From NCBI GenBank assembly GCA_020440405.1, contig JAGROF010000071.1, positions 1 through 15,801 on the forward strand: DNA of 15,801 nucleotides. The letters run 5' to 3'. Below, one piece after another: positions 7,817 through 13,917 of this stretch (the stretch's first letter is position 1; the number at the start of each line of letters is the position of its first letter). This DNA comes from Chlamydiia bacterium. Its GTDB lineage: Bacteria; Chlamydiota; Chlamydiia; Chlamydiales; Simkaniaceae. A program made the position numbers and the translations under genes. The notes beneath the pieces are model-generated. The model was not told the DNA's origin and did not search any database. It was given only the letters and a program-made list of their open reading frames with translations.

Positions 7817-7890
7817 GGCGATCGACGGGACTTGAACCCGCGACGTCTTGAACCACAATCAAGTGCTCTACCAACTGAGCTACGACCGCC
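7817..7890 (-). tRNA. tRNA-His (anticodon GTG)
   Basis: On the minus strand the sequence folds into a full cloverleaf: an eight-base 5' end GGCGGTCG followed by TA and the D-stem GCTC, an anticodon arm CTTGA-TTGTGGT-TCAAG giving anticodon GTG, a T arm with loop TTCAAGT, and a closing CGATCGC. The extra 5' G (G-1) opposite C73 is the identity signature of bacterial tRNA-His, which confirms the call. CCA is not encoded. Confidence 0.97.
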
Positions 7891-7907
7891 ATTAGCGTGA
7901 GCTAAAC

Positions 7908-7936
7908 ATTCTTACCGATAGAGGGATTTTGGTCAA
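7908..7936 (-). promoter_or_regulatory. Probable promoter of tRNA-His
   Basis: On the minus strand TTGACC (7931-7936, five of six matches to the -35 consensus) is followed after 17 bases by AAGAAT (7908-7913, four of six matches to the -10). This places the start of transcription about 10 bases before the mature tRNA end at 7890. Confidence 0.5.
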
Positions 7937-8023
7937 TCATCCGGATTAATTAAAGAAAATATTTTACTACCAATTAAAGAAGGTTTTGGATATCATCTCT
8001 AACGAAAAATAGGGAGGTTTAGT

Positions 8024-8743
8024 ATGAAAACTGCTGAGAGAACATTTTGTTTTCAAATATTTAGTTGGTCTAACAATATAGCGTCTAACGTCTATCAAGA
8101 GAGCCTGATGAGCCCTGAGGCTGATCTTGAAGGGGCAATTATTGGGCAAGCAAGCTCTAAATTTTTAGCCTCCCTCTTATCCTATGGAGAGGGAAAAAGT
8201 CAAAAAATTAAAGATTATAGTATTCCGCTTCAGGTGATTGGAAGCCTTGGACTTGCATTGACAGCGGCAACCCTTATGGGAAAAACCTGGAAGGATTGGA
8301 CAGGAGACTGGGCGCTTGCTTTAAGCGGCAGTCTTATGCTTGGAATGAATGTGCGGATCAATCAAAACAATCCAAACCGACAGTTTCTAGTAGGAATGGC
8401 CATTGTTTCAGTCTATTTGATCGGTAAGGCGGTCTTGCAAAAATCTCGGAATGCCTCTTTAAAAACGACTCCTTATCTCATTCACGGTTTTGCGATGCTC
8501 CTCTTTAATAGGATCTATCATAAGTTTGCTTATAAGGAAGTGTCTCATGATGCAGAAAAGCAGTGGATTTGTTCAGCCATAATAAACACTGCCATGGCGT
8601 TACTTGTTGCGAAGGCAATTGAGTGGAAAGTAGGAGACAAGGCGTTTAAGTTTAACTACAAGGCGCAAATACTTTCTGGAGCTGGAACGTTGGGCGCTTA
8701 TGTACTTTTTATGTCGAAGTACTCTCCCATATACGAAAGGTAA
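8024..8743 (+). CDS. Polytopic membrane protein of unknown function, 239 aa
   Basis: Not recognised. After a polar N-terminus of about 60 residues come six probable membrane segments at roughly 66-86, 95-110, 120-138, 150-165, 180-199 and 213-231, with short charged loops. No catalytic motif or signal peptide is visible. The start is well supported: GGGAGG at 8012-8017 lies 6 bases before the ATG. It is transcribed away from tRNA-His and faces comEC, whose reading frame overlaps its last 144 bases on the other strand; the overlapped part encodes the last membrane segment, so it appears to be needed. It is perhaps a Chlamydiae-specific envelope or inclusion-related membrane protein, but that is a guess from its lack of resemblance to common families. 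Confidence 0.75.
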   Translation: MKTAERTFCFQIFSWSNNIASNVYQESLMSPEADLEGAIIGQASSKFLASLLSYGEGKSQKIKDYSIPLQVIGSLGLALTAATLMGKTWKDWTGDWALALSGSLMLGMNVRINQNNPNRQFLVGMAIVSVYLIGKAVLQKSRNASLKTTPYLIHGFAMLLFNRIYHKFAYKEVSHDAEKQWICSAIINTAMALLVAKAIEWKVGDKAFKFNYKAQILSGAGTLGAYVLFMSKYSPIYER

Positions 8744-9973
8744 GATTGTTCCTAGGATGATGCAGAGTTGCATGGTGTCGACTTGAAAGAGGAGGCGCCG
8801 CGGTGTGCCTTCCACGAGAGTGATGAGGAAAGAGGCGAGGGGCGTGGTAAGGAAGTCGAGGTGCAGGAGAAAGAGGGCGAGAAGTAGGGCAAAGAGGACA
8901 GGGACGAAAAGGTTATAGAAGAGGGAAATGAGGGGGAAAGTCTGAAAGTGAAACACAATCAGAGGTAGGGTAAAGACAAGGACACTTCCTTGGAGGGCTA
9001 GCCCTTTGCGCAGGTAACTGCAGAGCAAATAGCCAATCTGATCTTTTAAATGCATTTCCAAAAGAACAAGGTAAGGACGTTTTGGAAGGAAAGCGGTGAG
9101 TTTTTCTTCGAAGGGGCGGTAGAAAAGAATGATGCCTAAGGTGGCGGCGAAGCTGAGCTGGAATCCCACTTTTGTGATGACAAAAGGGTCGGTGAGGGCA
9201 AAGAGGAGGGCAACACCAAGGGCATTCAGGGGAGTCGTGCGGTAACCAAACAGGGTGCCGATAAGATACAAAAGGACGCCGATCCAGGCGCGGCTGATGG
9301 AGGGTCCTCCTCCCATGTAGAAAAAATAGGTTCCCAATAGAAGGATGAGTGTCAGAGCCAAAATCTTTTCAGGAAGAAAGCGCTTAAAAAGAGACGCTAG
9401 GAAGAAGGAAAGAAGGGCAAAGTGAAAGCCTGAGATCGCTAAGAGGTGGGCGAGTCCAACGGCGCCAAACTGATAGGAAAGAAGAGGGTTTTCAAAATGG
9501 CCTGTGGCGAGCCCAGAGAGAAGGGAAGCAACTTTGGGATTTTTAAACCGTTTATAGAGATGGCGCTTGACGATTTCTTTGGTTTGGAAGCGCCATTCGG
9601 CAAGACTCCAGGAATTTTTGATCGGCTCCCAAGTGCATTGAGGTTTAAAGATGTATTGTCCTGTGGAGCGTTTACGAAGGGTTCCTTTGGAAAAAAAATA
9701 GTCTGTATTTGCTAAGGGGCGGTTTTGCTTGAGAGGAAGATAGATGGAGCAGGGGAGCCCTTCGAGTGTTCCTTGATAGACAAAAGTGGTTTGGATAGGA
9801 GAGACGTTTTTTCTCACTTCGTGAATTTTAAAACGGCCCTCTGCTTTTAAGGGACGGGGCAGGAGCCCACTCCAAAATGCAAGGATCACAAAAGTAAGAA
9901 AAAAGAGAGAAGTGAGAAAAGCAGGCCCTAATCTTTTTGGCAGAGCCAGTAGTGTTGATTGGTTAATTTGCAT
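8600..9973 (-). CDS. comEC: ComEC/Rec2-type DNA uptake channel, short form
   Basis: Inner-membrane channel protein for single-stranded DNA uptake. The 457 residues have an N-terminal membrane segment (about 17-36), a soluble region, and a multi-spanning competence domain from about 145 onward with the diagnostic LLSGLATG at 151-158 and HLLAISGFH at 176-184, followed by many hydrophobic helices. The C-terminal metallo-beta-lactamase domain found in long ComEC proteins is absent; the protein ends in a basic tail. It is the third gene of a minus-strand operon and its ATG lies 46 bases inside the upstream methyltransferase gene. No clear ribosome-binding site is seen, so a later start is possible. 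Its last 144 bases run antisense to the end of the membrane-protein gene. The tail after GTILPFVYGR may be a read-on beyond the ancestral stop. Confidence 0.88.
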   Translation of the reverse strand: MQINQSTLLALPKRLGPAFLTSLFFLTFVILAFWSGLLPRPLKAEGRFKIHEVRKNVSPIQTTFVYQGTLEGLPCSIYLPLKQNRPLANTDYFFSKGTLRKRSTGQYIFKPQCTWEPIKNSWSLAEWRFQTKEIVKRHLYKRFKNPKVASLLSGLATGHFENPLLSYQFGAVGLAHLLAISGFHFALLSFFLASLFKRFLPEKILALTLILLLGTYFFYMGGGPSISRAWIGVLLYLIGTLFGYRTTPLNALGVALLFALTDPFVITKVGFQLSFAATLGIILFYRPFEEKLTAFLPKRPYLVLLEMHLKDQIGYLLCSYLRKGLALQGSVLVFTLPLIVFHFQTFPLISLFYNLFVPVLFALLLALFLLHLDFLTTPLASFLITLVEGTPRRLLFQVDTMQLCIILGTILPFVYGRVLRHKKYISAQRSSSRKYLRLVVKLKRLVSYFPLNCLRNK

Positions 9974-10548
9974 TGGAGGAAATAGGTGAGGACAATGTCA
10001 TGGTTTTTCAGGGTAAAATATTTAGAGATTAAGTCGATGTATTCTTCGATTCGGCGGTAAATGGCAGTATATTTTCCAAAGTTAGAGCGTCCAGTTGCAT
10101 GGGTAGATTCTCTAAAGAAAAAAGTCCCTCCGGGCTTCAGCCAGTTGTGAATTCTTTCGAAAAGAAGTTGAGTGTTTTGGTCGGAGAGATAGATAAAGAG
10201 CCAATTGATAAAAACGGTGTCAAAAGAGGCGCTTTCAAAGGAAAGGTCCATCACATCGGCCACTTTATAGGTGATGTTCGTGTGGTGTTTGTGGGTCATT
10301 CTATTGGTTTCAATCAATTGAGGGGCAAAGTCTACTGAGGTCACATGGGAAGCTTGATGGGCTAAATGTCCTGTAAAACGTCCGATTCCTGAAGCGAGTT
10401 CAAGAACATGGTGTCCAGAAAGATCAGGAAGGTAGCTCATGATTTCTTTTTGCTCTTGTTGGTCGAACTGCTTAGTATTCGTTCTAAGTGTCATGTGATC
10501 TAGAGTGGGAGATAGTTTAGACCAGAAATTGTAAGTCTCTTCTTTCAC
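9928..10548 (-). CDS. SAM-dependent methyltransferase, phosphoethanolamine N-methyltransferase-like
   Basis: Class I SAM methyltransferase of 206 residues. The SAM loop VLELASGIGRFTG is at 48-60, the acidic ribose-binding residue is D73, and ADV at 97-99 follows. The pattern around these is unusually specific: QKEIMSYLPDLSG before the loop, NWLFIYLSD at 115-123, WLKPGGTFFFRES at 136-148 and a final YWLCQK. These match, in order and spacing, my memory of the first domain of plant phosphoethanolamine N-methyltransferases (EILSLLP, LELGAGIGRFTGELA, NWLLMYLSD, GYIFFRES). Here it is a single domain. If the assignment is right, it methylates phosphoethanolamine towards phosphocholine; a different small amine is possible. 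The start is GTG at 10548, overlapping the ndh stop in a GTGA, with AAGGAAG a few bases upstream, so translation is coupled to ndh. It precedes comEC. Confidence 0.8.
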   Translation of the reverse strand: MKEETYNFWSKLSPTLDHMTLRTNTKQFDQQEQKEIMSYLPDLSGHHVLELASGIGRFTGHLAHQASHVTSVDFAPQLIETNRMTHKHHTNITYKVADVMDLSFESASFDTVFINWLFIYLSDQNTQLLFERIHNWLKPGGTFFFRESTHATGRSNFGKYTAIYRRIEEYIDLISKYFTLKNHDIVLTYFLQCKLTNQHYWLCQKD

Positions 10549-11816
10549 TTTGTCTTCCTTGTGATTTCATCGTCGATAGACTTATGGATCAGCCTAGCGC
10601 CGCGGACTCCTGTCATGTAGTGAAAAACCCAATCTAACATAACAGCGAATTGACTGCGATAACTTACAAGGTAAAAGATATGGATGAATCCCCAAGCCAG
10701 CCATGCCATGAGTCCTTTGAGATGAACTCCTTTAAAGTAGCCGACGGCTTTATTCTTTCCAATGGTCGCAAGTCCCCCTTTGTCGAAGTACTTGAAGGGG
10801 CGTCGTTTGTCTTTAGGAACTTGGCGGCGGATAAGCTTTCCAACATACCGTCCTTGTTGAATCGCTGTCGGGGCCACAGCAGGAAGAGGTTTTCCATCTT
10901 TTCCCATGGTGCAAGCGGCATCCCCGATGACAAAGATCTCAGGATTATCAGGGACGGAAAGGTCTGGCTCAACAACGGCGCGCCCTTGGCGGTCTAAGGG
11001 AATATCTAAAGTTTTTAGAAGGGGAGAGGCGACGTTTCCTGCAGCCCAGATGATATTGCGCGCTTCGATAAAATCTTCTCCGACTTGTACCCCTTCTTCT
11101 GTCACGTTGGTCACCATTTTTTCCGTCAGGACGCGAACACCCATTTTCTCGAGGTCTTTACAGGCTCGTTCAGAAAGCTTTTGGGGGAAGGGAGGGAGGA
11201 CACGCGGCGCTCCTTCCACAAGGTAGATCTTGGATTTTTCAGGATTAATCCGTCGGAAGTTGCGGAACATGGTCTTATGCGCAATCTCTGCAATGGCACC
11301 TGCCATCTCGACGCCTGTAGGTCCGGCTCCAATGATGACAAAGTTGAGATACTTTTCAGCTTCATGGATGCTATCCATCCGTTCTGCTTTTTCAAAGGAA
11401 ATCAAGACACGCTCACGGATTTTTAAAGCGTCTGTCACCGTTTTCAGTCCGGGAGCTAAGGGCTCCCATTGATCGTTTCCAAAATAGGAATGGCGAGCTC
11501 CTGTGGCGATCACAAGGTAATCGTAAGGAATATGATCTCCATTAGCGAGTAAAAGTTCCCGTTTTTCTTCTTCGATCGATTCAACGGTTCCCATTAAAAC
11601 CGTTGCATTATTTTGAGAGGCAAGGACTTCTCGAAGTGGTGTGGCAATATCTGCAGGAGAAAGGGCAGCCGTTGCCACCTGATATAAAAGAGGTTGGAAA
11701 AGGTGATGGTTTTTTTTATCGATTAAAAGGACGTCGAGATTTGCTCGGCTGAGTGTTTTCACACAGTTCAGCCCTCCGAAACCTCCTCCAATGACGACAA
11801 CGCGAGTATAGATCAT
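10545..11816 (-). CDS. ndh: Type II NADH:quinone dehydrogenase (NDH-2)
   Basis: Single-subunit FAD flavoprotein that oxidises NADH and reduces quinone at the inner face of the membrane without pumping ions. The 423 residues show the two dinucleotide folds: FAD site VVVIGGGFGG at 6-15, NADH site VIIGAGPTGVEMAG at 160-173, then FVIGDAAC at 295-302 that closes the FAD site, and PTAIQQGRYVGK at 316-327, the NDH-2 quinone-site region. The C-terminal part has a hydrophobic stretch suited to membrane attachment. An in-frame ATG at 11855 exists, but the ATG at 11816 is preferred because it starts right at the FAD fold and is preceded by the strong site AAGGGGGAG. First gene of the operon with the methyltransferase and comEC. 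Confidence 0.93.
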   Translation of the reverse strand: MIYTRVVVIGGGFGGLNCVKTLSRANLDVLLIDKKNHHLFQPLLYQVATAALSPADIATPLREVLASQNNATVLMGTVESIEEEKRELLLANGDHIPYDYLVIATGARHSYFGNDQWEPLAPGLKTVTDALKIRERVLISFEKAERMDSIHEAEKYLNFVIIGAGPTGVEMAGAIAEIAHKTMFRNFRRINPEKSKIYLVEGAPRVLPPFPQKLSERACKDLEKMGVRVLTEKMVTNVTEEGVQVGEDFIEARNIIWAAGNVASPLLKTLDIPLDRQGRAVVEPDLSVPDNPEIFVIGDAACTMGKDGKPLPAVAPTAIQQGRYVGKLIRRQVPKDKRRPFKYFDKGGLATIGKNKAVGYFKGVHLKGLMAWLAWGFIHIFYLVSYRSQFAVMLDWVFHYMTGVRGARLIHKSIDDEITRKTK

Positions 11817-11820
11817 ATCA

Positions 11821-11829
11821 CTCCCCCTT
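11821..11829 (-). promoter_or_regulatory. Ribosome-binding site that fixes the ndh start
   Basis: On the minus strand AAGGGGGAG lies 4 bases before the ATG at 11816. It is much stronger than anything near the upstream in-frame ATG at 11855 and decides the start. Confidence 0.75.
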
Positions 11830-11837
11830 GATTTAAT

Positions 11838-11866
11838 AGTATAACAGGATTGCAAAAAAGTATAAA
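11838..11866 (-). promoter_or_regulatory. Probable promoter of the ndh operon
   Basis: On the minus strand TTTATA (11861-11866, four of six -35 matches), a 17-base spacer and TATACT (11838-11843, five of six -10 matches). This gives a short leader carrying the strong ndh ribosome-binding site. The upstream ATG at 11855 lies inside this promoter, a further reason to reject that start. Confidence 0.5.
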
Positions 11867-11896
11867 TCCTTTTTAAACTCTTTCGTTTGAACCCAA

Positions 11897-11955
11897 GAAC
11901 CTATCTCATGCTAAAGAGGTTGGAATAAAACACCTCTTTAGCATGAGATAGGTTC
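11897..11955. repeat. Perfect 24-bp inverted repeat with GAACCTATC termini
   Basis: Two perfect 24-base arms (11897-11920 and 11932-11955), beginning GAACCTATCTCATGC, surround an 11-base loop. It lies between two divergent genes, about 30 bases upstream of the ndh -35 box and 12 bases before the start codon of the SUKH-like gene, so a terminator role is unlikely. The terminal GAACCTATC and the C two bases on are shared with the 166-bp palindrome at 2643-2808, which suggests a family of palindromic elements or a shared protein-binding end. Confidence 0.75.
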
Positions 11956-11967
11956 AAATGAGAGATT

Positions 11968-12708
11968 ATGCAAGAGGAGATCGTTAAGTACTTTGAAAAG
12001 GAAGAGGCAACGTTTTTAAGTAAAGTGCCGAAACTTTCTTGGGAGAAAGCTCAGAAAACGTTTCCTCGGCTGCCCAAGGGATGGTTTGAGCTCAGCCGTT
12101 TAGATTCCGGTGTTAGGCAGGAATTTTTAAGAGACTATTGGATCAATGCACTGACTTATTCCCCTCAACTATATGCCTTTGTCGATCGGTTTTTTGCGAC
12201 GGTGGAGGAGACCGAAATTGTGGTGTCAAAGGGGGGAGTCTTTTTGGTCTATGGTCTCAAGAAGGGAAGGACATTTTTTTTAGGAGGCCCTCCGCTCACA
12301 GATCAAGAGGTGGGGGCTATGGTCAATCAAGTGGATTTCCCTGTCCCTCAGGACTTCAAGCAGTTTTTCCGGATCCACAATGGGTTTTTTAAGAAAGGAG
12401 ACACGGGGATTTTTTCTTCGGGTGTGTTGGTTGAAGAAGGCCAGCGATTTAGAGATTTGAATCAAGGACTTAAGATGGGAAATCAGACTCTGACAACAGG
12501 ATCTCTTCTTCCCTTTTATCGCTCTTTCGGTTTAGATGTGTATCAATGCTTCTATCAAGATTGGTACCCCGATGGAGGCGTTGGAAATGTCCTGTGTTCC
12601 TTAAGTGAAGGGAGAATTTCTGATTATCGGATCAAGGATCGAGGGCGAGATGATTTGGCCTTTCCGACGTTTATCGAGTGGTTGATGTTTTATATGGAGG
12701 ACTTTTGA
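11968..12708 (+). CDS. SUKH (SMI1/KNR4)-like protein
   Basis: Soluble protein of 246 residues. The C-terminal half fits the SMI1/KNR4 (SUKH) pattern: PVPQDFKQFFRIHNG at 125-139, a short beta region ending in LLPFYRSFGLDVYQ at 180-193, and a closing FPTFIEWLMFYME at 232-244. The N-terminal 120 residues are less familiar. SUKH proteins bind other proteins and often serve as immunity proteins to secreted toxins; here no toxin is adjacent. Instead it is the first gene of the hprK-ptsH-ptsI operon and its stop overlaps the hprK start, so a role in that phosphorelay or simple co-transcription is possible (inference). The ribosome-binding site is weak (GAGA), and the perfect inverted repeat ends 12 bases before the ATG. 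The family assignment rests on motif shape only. Confidence 0.7.
   Translation: MQEEIVKYFEKEEATFLSKVPKLSWEKAQKTFPRLPKGWFELSRLDSGVRQEFLRDYWINALTYSPQLYAFVDRFFATVEETEIVVSKGGVFLVYGLKKGRTFFLGGPPLTDQEVGAMVNQVDFPVPQDFKQFFRIHNGFFKKGDTGIFSSGVLVEEGQRFRDLNQGLKMGNQTLTTGSLLPFYRSFGLDVYQCFYQDWYPDGGVGNVLCSLSEGRISDYRIKDRGRDDLAFPTFIEWLMFYMEDF
12696..12700 (+). promoter_or_regulatory. Ribosome-binding site for the TTG start of hprK
   Basis: GGAGG inside the last codons of the SUKH-like gene lies 4 bases before TTG at 12705, whose last two bases begin the upstream TGA stop. The arrangement supports coupled translation and a TTG start. Confidence 0.65.
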
Positions 12709-13655
12709 AGTTTAAAGTCGAAAACCTTTGGGATCAATACGGGGAGATGCTTGAGCTCAGTGCGACGAAGGCTCAGGGAGGGATGGACCGCTTGATCAAA
12801 GGTTCCCATGTTCAGCGTCCTGGGCTTTCCCTTGCAGGGTATGCAATGGGGAAGAAAGGAAATCGCATCTTGATCTTTGGGAAGATGGAGCTTGCTTACT
12901 TAAAAGAGCTCAGTCCCAAGGTGCGCCTTCAGCGCTTAGAAGGGGTCGTAACAGATGGCAATCCTCTGGTCATTGTCTCAAGAGGGCTTACGCCCCCCAA
13001 AGAGCTTGTGAAGCAGTGTCAAAAGGTGGGGGTTCCACTCTTTCGTTCGCCTTTGAAATCCATGAATCTCATCTCAAAGCTCACCGTTATTCTTGCAGAG
13101 ACTTTTGCGCCAAGTATAAGCGTGCATGGAACATTGGTTGAGGCTTATGGGATTGGGGTGTTGATCCAAGGAGACTCTTCAGTAGGAAAGAGTGAAGCTG
13201 CCTTAGGACTCATTGAAAGAGGGCATCGGTTGATCTCAGATGATGTGGTTCTCCTCAGGGGCAAAGAGGAACAGGGACTCATAGGATCTGGTCCTGAATT
13301 GAATAAACATCTTTTGGAGCTTCGCGGCATTGGAATCGTCAATGTGGCTCATCTATTTGGCGCGGTTTCGGTGCGGAAGGAAGTTCCTGTGGACCTTGTC
13401 ATTCATTTAGAAGACTGGGATGAAACCCATTATTACGACCGAGTTGGGCTAGAAGAACGCTTTACAGAATTTTTAGGTACCCGTGTTCCTCTCTATCTCC
13501 ATCCTGTGAAACCGGGGAGAGACATTGTTCTCTTAATTGAGACAACAATCCTCAATCACCGCTTGAAGATGATGGGATATCACTCTGCGAAAGAATTTAA
13601 TCAAAAACTTTTGGAAGAAATAGCGAGAAAGAAAGAAGTTGGAAGAGAAGGTTGA
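12705..13655 (+). CDS. hprK: HPr kinase/phosphorylase
   Basis: Bifunctional enzyme that phosphorylates HPr on its regulatory serine with ATP and removes that phosphate again. With the TTG start the protein is 316 residues, the usual family length. The N-terminal domain (about 1-128) is followed by the catalytic domain: SVHGTLVEAYGIGVLIQG at 139-156 with the conserved H141, the P-loop GDSSVGKS at 156-163, the acidic SDD at 178-180, and the signature LELRGIGIVNV at 204-214. All the key residues expected of a working enzyme are present. An ATG in frame at 12678 exists, but GGAGG at 12696 and the overlap with the upstream stop favour 12705. It overlaps ptsH at its 3' end, and its target HPr is the next gene. 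Confidence 0.92.
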   Translation: MKFKVENLWDQYGEMLELSATKAQGGMDRLIKGSHVQRPGLSLAGYAMGKKGNRILIFGKMELAYLKELSPKVRLQRLEGVVTDGNPLVIVSRGLTPPKELVKQCQKVGVPLFRSPLKSMNLISKLTVILAETFAPSISVHGTLVEAYGIGVLIQGDSSVGKSEAALGLIERGHRLISDDVVLLRGKEEQGLIGSGPELNKHLLELRGIGIVNVAHLFGAVSVRKEVPVDLVIHLEDWDETHYYDRVGLEERFTEFLGTRVPLYLHPVKPGRDIVLLIETTILNHRLKMMGYHSAKEFNQKLLEEIARKKEVGREG

Positions 13656-13917
13656 AGCAAACGTTAAAGTGAAGAACAAGCTAGGGCTTCATGTCCGCCC
13701 TGCGACTCAGATTGCAAGAATTTTGCAGAAGAGAAAAGCAAAAGTTACATTGACTTATAAGGGGCAATCGGTCAATGCTCGTAGCATTATGAGTATCATG
13801 ATCCTAGCAGCGCCGAAAAATGCCCAGCTCAAAATCGAGGTTGAAGGAAGAGATGCTTCTGCTACTCTTAAAGACATCCTTTCCGCTTTTCATCAAAAAT
13901 TTGGGGAAGATGGATAA
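13639..13917 (+). CDS. ptsH: Phosphocarrier protein HPr
   Basis: Small phosphocarrier of 92 residues that takes phosphate from enzyme I. The active-site histidine is H18 in KLGLHVRPAT, and the regulatory serine (Ser46 of the standard numbering) is S49 in VNARSIMSIM, so HPr kinase next to it has its substrate site. Two differences from the usual VNLKSIMGVM pattern are Arg for the Lys before the serine and Ser for the Gly three residues after it. The start is probably TTG at 13639, giving an N-terminus a few residues longer than usual and an overlap of 17 bases with hprK; a GTG at 13669 would delete part of the first beta strand. The stop shares one base with the ptsI start (TAATG). Confidence 0.92.
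   Translation: MEEKVEANVKVKNKLGLHVRPATQIARILQKRKAKVTLTYKGQSVNARSIMSIMILAAPKNAQLKIEVEGRDASATLKDILSAFHQKFGEDG

Noticed and set aside
9928..10548. UbiE/COQ5-type quinone methyltransferase, tempting beside ndh
   Set aside because: The diagnostic stretches fit the phosphoethanolamine methyltransferase pattern instead, and the typical UbiE motifs are not seen.
10650..11472. Long plus-strand reading frames opposite ndh
   Set aside because: They lie wholly antisense to a well-conserved flavoprotein, resemble no protein family and have no ribosome-binding sites.
11817..11855. N-terminal extension of NADH dehydrogenase from the ATG at 11855
   Set aside because: It lies within the predicted promoter, adds residues before the FAD fold and lacks the strong ribosome-binding site found at 11816.
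11897..11955. Intrinsic terminator
   Set aside because: The stem is perfect but lies between two divergent genes and neither side is followed by a T run.
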